Positions 1 through 6,142 of a stretch of DNA of 8,106 bases are shown piece after piece; the stretch's first letter is position 1; the number at the start of each line of letters is the position of its first letter. The notes under the pieces are model-generated. The model ran no database searches. It worked only from the letters and a program-made list of their open reading frames with translations, and was not told the origin of the DNA. The DNA is from DASUSF01 sp036375275 (GTDB lineage Bacteria > Pseudomonadota > Alphaproteobacteria > Geminicoccales > Geminicoccaceae). Location of the stretch: assembly GCA_036375275.1 (NCBI GenBank), contig DASUSF010000088.1, positions 1-8,106 on the forward strand. Direction: 5' to 3'. A program made the translations under genes and the position numbers.

Positions 1-6
1 GGTCAT
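1..6 (-). other. possible start of a third minus-strand gene, cut by the left edge
   Basis: The PFOR stop codon TGA (5 down to 3) overlaps an ATG (6 down to 4), giving the same ATGA arrangement that joins the two genes upstream. Only two codons (Met-Thr) are in the window, so no product can be named. A G-run lies about 10 nt upstream in the end of the PFOR gene and could act as a weak ribosome binding site. From memory, dihydroorotate-dehydrogenase-like flavoproteins often accompany this gene pair in other bacteria; that is context, not evidence from this sequence. Confidence 0.3.
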
Positions 7-3000
7 GGCTGCGGCACCCCCGCCGGATGTTCGCCGGCGGTCGCCATGACCTCGTAGAGGTCCCACTTCTGGTGGATGGCGGCCTCCGCCCGCCGCATCA
101 GATCGTCCGCCTCCCTGGGGTTGGTGCGGGTGAGCATGCGGTAGCGGAGCTCGTTGTCGGCGTAGTCGCGGAACGGGATCCGGGGCCGCTGGGAATCGAG
201 CACGAACGGGTTCTCGCCCGAGCCCCGCACCGCGGGGTTGTAGCGGAGCAGCGGCCAGTAGCCGGAGTGCACCGCGAGGTCCTGCTGGTGCAGGCCCTTC
301 TGCATGTCGATGCCGTGCGCGATGCAGTGGCTGTAGGCGAGGATCAGGGCGGGGCCGGGATAGGCCTCGGCTTCCCGGAGTGCCAGCAGCGTCTGCTGCC
401 GGTTCGCGCCCATCGCGATCCGGGCGACGTAGACGTTGCCGTAGCTGATCGCCTGCAGCGCCAGGTCCTTCTTGCCGACGTGCTTGCCGGCGTTGGCGAA
501 CTTGGCGACCGCGGCGAGCGGAGTAGCCTTCGACGCCTGGCCGCCGGTGTTGGAGTAGACCTCCGTATCCAGCACCAGGACGTTGACGTCGCGCCCCGAC
601 GCGAGGACGTGGTCCAGCCCGGCGGAGCCGATGTCGTACGCCCAGCCGTCGCCGCCGATCAGCCAGACGCTCCGGCGGACCAGGTGGTCGGCCACCGAGA
701 GCAGGTGTCTGGCGCGATCGTCCTCGAGGGCCGCGAGGCGCGGCCTGAGGTCGGCGAGCCGGGCGCGCTGGGCGCGGATCTGGCTCTCGCTCCGCTGCTC
801 CGCGCCCAGGATCTCGTCCGCGAGCTCCGGGCCGACGTCGCTCGCGAGCGCCTTCAGGAGGTCCGTCGCGACCGCCCGGTGCCGGTCGGCGGCGAGGCGC
901 ATCCCGAGGCCGAACTCGGCGTTGTCCTCGAACAGCGAGTTGGCCCAGGCGGGTCCCCGGCCTTCGGCATTCGTGGCCCAGGGCGTGGTCGGGAGGTTGC
1001 CGCCGTAGATCGAGGAGCAACCGGTCGCGTTCGCCACCACCATCCGGTCGCCGAACAGCTGCGAGACCAGCTTGATGTAGGGGGTCTCGCCGCAGCCCGC
1101 GCATGCCCCCGAAAACTCGAACAAGGGCTCCAGGAACTGAGCGCCGCGCACCGTCGAGAAGTCGACCCGGGCGCGATCGTTGACCGGCAGGATCTCGAAG
1201 AAGCGGATCGCGGACCGATCGGGCTCCAGATCCGCCGCCTTGTCCGCCATGTTGATCGCCTTCGTGCCGGTCCGCTCCTTGCTCTTCGCCGGGCAGACCT
1301 CGACGCACAGCGCGCAGCCGGTGCAGTCCTCGACGTAGACCTGCAGCGTGTAGCGGGTGTTGGGGAAGCCGCGGGCGTCGATCGGCGCCGAGCGGAACGA
1401 CGGCGGCGCGGTCTCGAGCTCGCGCTCGTCGTAGAACTTGGAGCGGATCACGCCGTGCGGGCAGACGAAGCTGCAGTTGCCGCACTGGATGCAGATGTCC
1501 GGCTCCCACACCGGCACCAGCTCCGAGATGTTGCGCTTTTCGAACGCGCCGGTGCCCGACGGCCAGGTGCCGTCCACCGGCAGCGCCGAGACCGGCAGCT
1601 CGTCGCCGCGCCCGGCCATCATCATGGCGGTGACGTCACGGACGAAGCTCGGGGCCTCCGGCGGCACCAGGGGCGGGCGGGCATGCCCGTCCGCGACCGT
1701 GGCAAGGACCTCGACCTGGTGCAGGTGCGCGAGCGCCGCGTCGACGGCGGCGAAGTTCCGGCGCACGACCTCGCCGCCCTTCTTGCCGTAGGTCTTCTCG
1801 ATCGCGCCCTTGATCCGGGCGGTCGCCTGGTCCTCCGGCATGACGCCCGAGATCGCGAAGAAGCAGGTCTGCATGATGGTGTTGATCTGCCGGCCCATGC
1901 CGGCGTCGCGCGCGACCGCATAGGCGTCGATCACGTAGAAGCGGAGCCGGAGCTCGATGATCCGGGCCTGCACCTCGCGCGGCAGCTGCGCGAACGACTC
2001 GTCCGGGCCGTGCGGGCTGTTCAGCAGAAACACGGCGCCCGGCGCGGCGTGGCCGAGGACGTCGATCTGCTCGAGAAAGCCGAACTGGTGGCAGGCGATG
2101 AAGTTCGCGTGCGGGATCAGGTAGGTGGAACGGATCGGCTCGGGCCCGAAGCGGAGGTGCGAGACCGTCCGCGAACCCGATTTCTTGGAGTCGTAGACGA
2201 AGTAGCCCTGGGCGTGGAACGCCGGGTCGTCGCCGATGATCTTGATCGAATTCTTGTTCGCGCCGACGGTGCCGTCGGCTCCGAGCCCGAAGAACACCGC
2301 CCGGGTGACGCTCTCGGGCTCGATGTCGAAGCCTGGATCGTAGGCGAGGCTGGTCCAGCTGACATCGTCGTTGATGCCGACCGTGAAGTGGTTCTTCGGC
2401 CGCTCGCGCGAGAGGCCGTCGAGCACCGCCTTCACCATCGCCGGCGTGAACTCTTTCGACGACAGCCCGTAGCGCCCGCCGATCACCCGCGGCGGCCCCG
2501 CACGGGGCAGGTCCTCGCGCTCCGCCTCGGCGAGCGCGGTGACCACGTCCTGATAGAGCGGTTCGCCGAGCGCGCCCGGCTCCTTGGTCCGGTCGAGCAC
2601 CGCCACGGCGCGCGTCGCCGCGGGGAGCGCCTGGAGGAAGCGGGCGGCGGCGAACGGCCGGTAGAGATGGACCTGGATCGCCCCGACCGCCTCGCCCCGC
2701 CCGCTCAGCCATTCGACCGTCTCGCGCGCCGCTTCCGCGCCCGAGCCCATCAGCACGACGACCCGCTCCGCCTCCGGATGGCCGAAGTACTCGAACAGCC
2801 GGTAGTCGCGGCCGGTGAGCTCCCCGAAGCGGGCCATCGCCCGTTCGACGATCCCAGGCGTCGCGGCATAGAAGGGGTTCACCGTCTCCCGTGCCTGGAA
2901 GAAGACGTCCGGGTTCTGCGCCGTGCCGCGGATGAAGGGATGGTCGGGGTTGAGAGCGCGGCGCCGGTGGGCGAGGACCAGGTCGTCGTCGATCATCGCC

Positions 3001-3635
3001 CGGACCTCGCGGTCCCCGAGCAGGGTGATCTTGTTGATCTCGTGGGAGGTCCGGAACCCGTCGAAGAAATGGATGAAGGGGATGCGCGCCGCGAGCGTCG
3101 CCGCGTGGGCGATGAGCGCCAGGTCGTGCGCCTCCTGGACGGAGCTCGAGCAGAGCTGCGCGAAGCCGGTCGCGCGTGTCGCCATGACGTCGGAATGGTC
3201 GCCGAAGATCGACAGCGCCTGCGCCGCGAGCGAGCGCGCCGCGACGTGGAACACCGCCGGCGTGAGCTCGCCGGCGATCTTGTACATGTTGGGGATCATC
3301 AGGAGCAGGCCCTGCGACGCCGTGAAGGTCGTCGTCAGCGCGCCGCCCTGGAGCGAGCCGTGCAGCGCGCCGGCGGCACCCGCCTCGCTCTGCATCTCGA
3401 CCACGTCCGGGACCTGGCCCCAGAGGTTGGCCCGGCCCTCGCTCGACCACTGGTCGGCGAGCTCGGCCATGGGCGAGCTCGGCGTGATCGGGTAGATCGC
3501 GCAGACCTCGCTCAGGCGATACGCGACCGACGCCGCGGCCTCGTTGCCGTCGATCATGGCGACCTTGCGCGTGTCCGGGCGCAGCCGGCCGGAGCGCGCC
3601 GCGGTGGCCGGGGTGCTGCCGATGACGCTGCTCAT
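3..3635 (-). CDS. nifJ: pyruvate:ferredoxin (flavodoxin) oxidoreductase, single-chain NifJ type
   Basis: This cytoplasmic, thiamine-diphosphate (TPP) and iron-sulfur enzyme interconverts pyruvate + CoA and acetyl-CoA + CO2 using a low-potential electron carrier. The 1210-aa length is usual for the one-chain family and all domains are present. The pyrimidine-binding domain has GNEAAA (30-35) and YPITPSSPMAE (48-58). The gamma domain has FFGLGADGTVGANKNSIK (448-465). The 2x[4Fe-4S] domain has C715/C718/C721/C725 and C771/C774/C777/C781. The TPP domain has C845, C848, C873 and C1104 for the proximal cluster, GGDGWAYDIG (994-1003) and YSNTGGQ (1027-1033). No key residue is missing. The ATG start overlaps the upstream stop as ATGA and has GGAG 8 nt before it. 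It leaves an N-terminal extension of about 22 residues; Met27 (ATG at 3557) with AAGG 5 nt upstream is an alternative. Neighbouring nif genes are absent, so a nitrogen-fixation role is not implied. Confidence 0.96.
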   Translation of the reverse strand: MSSVIGSTPATAARSGRLRPDTRKVAMIDGNEAAASVAYRLSEVCAIYPITPSSPMAELADQWSSEGRANLWGQVPDVVEMQSEAGAAGALHGSLQGGALTTTFTASQGLLLMIPNMYKIAGELTPAVFHVAARSLAAQALSIFGDHSDVMATRATGFAQLCSSSVQEAHDLALIAHAATLAARIPFIHFFDGFRTSHEINKITLLGDREVRAMIDDDLVLAHRRRALNPDHPFIRGTAQNPDVFFQARETVNPFYAATPGIVERAMARFGELTGRDYRLFEYFGHPEAERVVVLMGSGAEAARETVEWLSGRGEAVGAIQVHLYRPFAAARFLQALPAATRAVAVLDRTKEPGALGEPLYQDVVTALAEAEREDLPRAGPPRVIGGRYGLSSKEFTPAMVKAVLDGLSRERPKNHFTVGINDDVSWTSLAYDPGFDIEPESVTRAVFFGLGADGTVGANKNSIKIIGDDPAFHAQGYFVYDSKKSGSRTVSHLRFGPEPIRSTYLIPHANFIACHQFGFLEQIDVLGHAAPGAVFLLNSPHGPDESFAQLPREVQARIIELRLRFYVIDAYAVARDAGMGRQINTIMQTCFFAISGVMPEDQATARIKGAIEKTYGKKGGEVVRRNFAAVDAALAHLHQVEVLATVADGHARPPLVPPEAPSFVRDVTAMMMAGRGDELPVSALPVDGTWPSGTGAFEKRNISELVPVWEPDICIQCGNCSFVCPHGVIRSKFYDERELETAPPSFRSAPIDARGFPNTRYTLQVYVEDCTGCALCVEVCPAKSKERTGTKAINMADKAADLEPDRSAIRFFEILPVNDRARVDFSTVRGAQFLEPLFEFSGACAGCGETPYIKLVSQLFGDRMVVANATGCSSIYGGNLPTTPWATNAEGRGPAWANSLFEDNAEFGLGMRLAADRHRAVATDLLKALASDVGPELADEILGAEQRSESQIRAQRARLADLRPRLAALEDDRARHLLSVADHLVRRSVWLIGGDGWAYDIGSAGLDHVLASGRDVNVLVLDTEVYSNTGGQASKATPLAAVAKFANAGKHVGKKDLALQAISYGNVYVARIAMGANRQQTLLALREAEAYPGPALILAYSHCIAHGIDMQKGLHQQDLAVHSGYWPLLRYNPAVRGSGENPFVLDSQRPRIPFRDYADNELRYRMLTRTNPREADDLMRRAEAAIHQKWDLYEVMATAGEHPAGVPQP

Positions 3636-5266
3636 TCGCCCGGCTCCGGGATCATCTCGATCGCATGGCACGGGCACTGCTCGAAGCAGACCGCGCAGCC
3701 GGTGCAGAGATCGTAGTCGTAACGGTACCGCTTGCCCGGCCCGAGCTTGATGATCGCGTGCTCGGGGCAGGCGCCGTAGCAGCCGTCGCACTCGAAGCAG
3801 TTGCCGCACGACAGGCAGCGCCGCGCCTCGTACTGCGCCTGGCCCTCGGTGAGCCCCGCGACCACCTCCGAGAAGCTCTCGATCCGCTCGGCGATCTCGA
3901 GCGAGCGCTGCTTCCGCTGGGCGGCGTCGGTGTAGTACCACACGTGCAGCTTGTCGAAGCTCGCGAGGTCGTGCCGCGGCGGCCTCTCGAACGACTGGCC
4001 GCGCAGCCAGGCATCGATGTGGCGCGCCGCCTTCTTGCCGTGGCCGACCCCGACGGTCACCGTGCGCTCGCTCGGCACCATGTCGCCGCCGGCGAAGATG
4101 CCCGGCCGCCCGGTCATCATGTCGGGGCCGACCTCGACCGTCCCGTCCCGCTGCAAGGCGATGCCGGGGATGCCCTTGAGAAAGCCGGTGTCGGTGTCCT
4201 GGCCGAGCGCCATGATCAGCGCGTCCGCTTCGAGCGTCTCGACCTCGCCGGTCGGGGTCGGGCGGCCGTCGTCGCCGATCGCCATCACCTCGACCGTCAT
4301 CCGGGTCTGGTCGATCGACTTGATGGTGCGCAGCCAGTGGATCTTGACGCCTTCCTCGAGCGCCTCGTCCGCCTCGAACTGATGCGCCGGCATGTGGGCC
4401 CGGTCGCGCCGGTAGATGATCATCGCATCGGTGGCGCCGAGCCGCCGCGCCACCCGCGCCGCGTCCATCGCCGTGTTGCCGCCGCCATAGACCGCGACGC
4501 GGCGTCCGAGCCGGACCGCTTCCCCGCTCGCCACGCTCTTCAGGAACCCGACCGCGTCGAGCATCGCGCCGGCGTCGCGGGCCGGGATGTCGACCCGCTT
4601 GCTGAGATGGGCGCCGACCGCGACGAACGCGGCATCGAAGCCGCCTTCGCTCATTTCGGCGTTCAGGTCCAGGACCTTGTGGTCGAGGGTGACCTCCACG
4701 CCGAGGTCCTCGATCCGCCGGATCTCCGCCTCGAGCACGTCGCGCGGCAGCCGGTAGGCCGGGATCCCGAAGTGCATCATGCCGCCGGCGAGCGGACCGG
4801 CGTCCCGGATCTCGACCGCGTGGCCGAGACGCGCGAGGTGATAGCCGGCGCTGAGGCCGGAGGGTCCGGCGCCGACGATCAGCACCCGCTTGCCGGTCGG
4901 CTTCCGGTCGGGCTCGAAGGCCCACCCCTCCTCGATGGCGAGGTCGCCGAGAAAGCGCTCGACCGCGTGGATGCTGACCGCGCTGTCGAGGTGCTTCCGG
5001 TTGCAGCTGTCCTCGCACGGATGGTAGCAGACCCGCCCGTGCACCCCCGGCATCGGGTTGTCGGCGGTCAGGATCCGCCACGCCTCCTCGAAGCGCCCGC
5101 CCTGCGCCGCGCCGAGCCATGCCTGGATGTTCTCGCCGGCCGGGCAGGCGTGGTTGCAGGGCGGCAGGAGGTCGACGTACACCGGCCGCTGGGTCCGGAA
5201 GGGCCCCGTGCGCCGCTCGTGGGTGAGGTCTGGCGCGGGGGCCAGATCTCGCGCTTGCTCGCTCAT
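3632..5266 (-). CDS. GltD-like FAD/NADPH oxidoreductase with N-terminal Fe-S region and C-terminal ferredoxin domain
   Basis: This is a 544-aa cytoplasmic flavoprotein of the glutamate synthase small subunit / NfnB / dihydropyrimidine dehydrogenase N-terminal superfamily. The N-terminal Fer4_20-like region has C37, C41P, then GRVC80, C84, C88 and E103. The FAD fold has GAGPSG (132-137), and GGMMHFGIPAYRLP (161-174) is a family hallmark. The NADP-binding motif is GGGNTA (261-266), and IFAGGD (390-395) closes the second FAD site. The C-terminus carries a ferredoxin region: C484, C487, C490, C493, C496, C500P, then C521/C524/C527/C531P. It is first in the minus-strand block and its TGA overlaps the PFOR ATG, indicating translational coupling. 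I infer electron transfer between NADP(H) and PFOR or ferredoxin; a glutamate synthase role is unlikely because no large subunit is beside it. The ATG at 5266 has only a weak GGGA ribosome site about 9 nt upstream. Two cysteines of one expected N-terminal cluster are absent. Confidence 0.9.
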   Translation of the reverse strand: MSEQARDLAPAPDLTHERRTGPFRTQRPVYVDLLPPCNHACPAGENIQAWLGAAQGGRFEEAWRILTADNPMPGVHGRVCYHPCEDSCNRKHLDSAVSIHAVERFLGDLAIEEGWAFEPDRKPTGKRVLIVGAGPSGLSAGYHLARLGHAVEIRDAGPLAGGMMHFGIPAYRLPRDVLEAEIRRIEDLGVEVTLDHKVLDLNAEMSEGGFDAAFVAVGAHLSKRVDIPARDAGAMLDAVGFLKSVASGEAVRLGRRVAVYGGGNTAMDAARVARRLGATDAMIIYRRDRAHMPAHQFEADEALEEGVKIHWLRTIKSIDQTRMTVEVMAIGDDGRPTPTGEVETLEADALIMALGQDTDTGFLKGIPGIALQRDGTVEVGPDMMTGRPGIFAGGDMVPSERTVTVGVGHGKKAARHIDAWLRGQSFERPPRHDLASFDKLHVWYYTDAAQRKQRSLEIAERIESFSEVVAGLTEGQAQYEARRCLSCGNCFECDGCYGACPEHAIIKLGPGKRYRYDYDLCTGCAVCFEQCPCHAIEMIPEPGE

Positions 5267-5322
5267 GCCGAAGGTCCCGGGCTCATGCTGCCCCGAGACT
5301 GCACCGCCGGGCCTGGCGCGCT

Positions 5323-5336
5323 TTGAGCGAGATCAA
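5323..5336 (-). promoter_or_regulatory. FNR/FixK-type box upstream of the flavoprotein-PFOR genes
   Basis: The 14-mer TTGAGCGAGATCAA matches TTGA-N6-TCAA exactly and the classical FNR consensus TTGAT-N4-ATCAA at 9 of 10 fixed bases. Its centre (5329.5) lies about 63 nt upstream of the start codon. A weak -10 on the minus strand, CAGTCT (5301 down to 5296, with the conserved A2 and T6), would place transcription start near 5289 and the box at about -40.5, the usual position for class II activation by FNR/CRP-family proteins. Activation at low oxygen would suit an oxygen-sensitive PFOR. The match is seen; the regulator and start site are inferred. Confidence 0.55.
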
Positions 5337-5500
5337 GTCCGGGCGCGGACCCGGGTGCTCCTCCGCCGAGGGCTCGGCCGGGACGGCACAGGCAACGCCG
5401 CTCGGGGGCCTGATTCGCGCCATCGACGGCGCGGTGCGCGGCCACCGGAACGCGCGCCTCACGCCGACGATGGTGACAAGAAGCGATGGCGCATCCCGGT

Positions 5501-5525
5501 TTTGCCGCCCCGGCACGACGGCAAA
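5501..5525. promoter_or_regulatory. inverted repeat, 7-bp arms, 11-nt spacer
   Basis: TTTGCCG (5501-5507) and CGGCAAA (5519-5525) are perfect inverted copies around an 11-nt spacer; one extra T upstream would let the arms extend to a G:C pair with a bulge. It lies 120 nt before the cupin start. It may be an operator for a dimeric regulator of the plus-strand operon, or a hairpin in a long leader. No T-run follows either arm on its own strand, so it is not an intrinsic terminator. Confidence 0.3.
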
Positions 5526-5632
5526 CGGCGCCGGCCGAAGAAAATGCGGCTACAGTTGTGGATCATGCTGCGGCGGGGCAGGGACGGCGTCGGGCTGCGG
5601 CGCCGGATCGGCCAGGCGTCCGGGCGAACGGC

Positions 5633-5638
5633 AGGAGG
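5633..5638 (+). promoter_or_regulatory. ribosome binding site that decides the cupin start
   Basis: AGGAGG is a perfect Shine-Dalgarno sequence 7 nt before the ATG at 5646. It selects that start over an in-frame ATG at 5565, which would add 27 arginine-rich residues, has no such site and shows no family similarity. Confidence 0.85.
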
Positions 5639-5645
5639 TGAGCGC

Positions 5646-6092
5646 ATGACCGGTTCGACCACCAGGGACCGTGCCGAGGTCGGGCTCGATCCCGGCTTCC
5701 CGAAGGGCAGGCACCACGTCTCGCACGAGCGCGATGCGCGCTGGGACGAGGGGCTCAGGCCCTACTTCAAGTATCGCGACCTGGGCATGGTCGAAGCGAC
5801 CGGGGGCAGGGTGCGGGCGCACGTCATCGCTCCCACCGGTCCCTGCCAGGGCGAGGGCGATCTCCATCGTCACGTCCTGGACTTCCAGATGGTCTACGTG
5901 TTGAAGGGTTGGGCGCGGGTGCACTTCGAGGGCGTCGGCGAGATCCGCATGGAGGAGGGCGCCTGCATGTATCAGGAGCCGGGGATCAGGCACGCGGTCC
6001 TCGAGTACTCCGACGACTACACGGTCATCGAGATCACGATCCCGGCCGACTTCGAGACCATCAGCGAGGACGAGCCGAAGGCGGCGGAGTAG
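5646..6092 (+). CDS. small single-domain cupin protein
   Basis: This 148-aa protein is a single beta-barrel cupin (Cupin_2 type) and probably cytoplasmic, as no signal peptide or membrane segment is seen. Cupin motif 1 is at about 71-87: GDLHRH gives H74 and H76, followed by Q81 where the family usually has Glu, and a Gly six residues later. Motif 2 is at 105-116: a Gly, then EPGIRH ending in H116. Three histidines for a metal site are therefore present, with Gln replacing the acidic ligand. Such proteins may be metal-dependent isomerases, dioxygenases or decarboxylases, or simple ligand-binding proteins; the reaction cannot be assigned. It is the first gene of the plus-strand block, 50 nt before the binding-protein gene, so a role in using or sensing the imported compound is plausible. 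The start is set by a strong AGGAGG site. Confidence 0.85.
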   Translation: MTGSTTRDRAEVGLDPGFPKGRHHVSHERDARWDEGLRPYFKYRDLGMVEATGGRVRAHVIAPTGPCQGEGDLHRHVLDFQMVYVLKGWARVHFEGVGEIRMEEGACMYQEPGIRHAVLEYSDDYTVIEITIPADFETISEDEPKAAE

Positions 6093-6104
6093 AAAAGGAA
6101 GTCA

Positions 6105-6124
6105 CGCGCCGGGCAGACGGCGCG
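6105..6124 (+). repeat. short intergenic hairpin between cupin and binding-protein genes
   Basis: CGCGCCG (6105-6111) pairs with CGGCGCG (6118-6124) around a 6-nt loop. It ends 6 nt before the GGGAG ribosome site of the next gene. No T-run follows, so it is not a standard terminator. It could tune translation of the binding protein or be a chance product of high GC content. Confidence 0.4.
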
Positions 6125-6142
6125 CCATCAGGGAGCCAGGGA

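Larger units (their letters stand above)
5267..5645. other. 379-bp divergent intergenic region
   Basis: This region separates the minus-strand redox block from the plus-strand transport block and should hold both promoters. It contains a TTGA-N6-TCAA box near the minus-strand gene, a GCCGAG/CTCGGC palindrome with a 2-nt centre (5365-5378), a 6-bp stem CGCGCC/GGCGCG with a 6-nt loop (5416-5433), and a TTTGCCG-N11-CGGCAAA dyad (5501-5525). For the plus strand I found only a candidate -10, TACAGT (5551-5556, 4 of 6 bases), without a fitting -35, so that promoter is not located. Open frames here are short, Arg/Pro/Gly-rich and lack ribosome sites, so I do not call a gene. Confidence 0.7.

Noticed and set aside
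1636..3450. 604-codon minus-strand frame inside PFOR
   Set aside because: It is a shifted-frame shadow rich in Arg, Gly and Pro; the PFOR frame is continuous and intact over the same span, so it is not evidence of a frameshift.
27..3716. 1229-codon plus-strand open frame antisense to PFOR
   Set aside because: Its translation is Arg/Asp/Val/Leu-rich without recognisable domains, while the opposite strand encodes an unmistakable full PFOR. Strong GC bias at third positions commonly keeps antisense frames open.
3636..5120. Upstream open extension of the PFOR frame, giving a 1705-residue reading
   Set aside because: The extra 495 residues are the out-of-frame shadow of the GltD-like gene and do not resemble any domain. 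The true start is the ATG at 3635 (or 3557).
3665..5326. 553-codon plus-strand open frame antisense to the GltD-like gene
   Set aside because: It is a composition shadow of the flavoprotein gene; no domain or family motif is visible.
5365..5378. GCCGAG-GG-CTCGGC palindrome as an operator
   Set aside because: Short GC-only palindromes are common at this base composition and nothing in position or neighbours singles this one out.
5487..5505. Possible sigma-54 promoter (TGGCGC ... TTGC)
   Set aside because: The GG and GC elements are separated by 14 nt rather than the required 10 nt.
5263..5516. Short minus-strand frames (60 and 77 codons) ahead of the flavoprotein gene
   Set aside because: No ribosome sites, biased composition, and they would overlap the predicted promoter and operator of the flavoprotein gene.
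5565..5645. Upstream ATG start for the cupin adding 27 residues
   Set aside because: The added segment is arginine-rich and low in complexity, without a ribosome site, whereas the ATG at 5646 has a perfect AGGAGG.
5323..5649. 108-codon plus-strand frame in the intergenic region
   Set aside because: It starts with TTG inside the FNR-type box, has no ribosome site, and ends just past the real cupin start.
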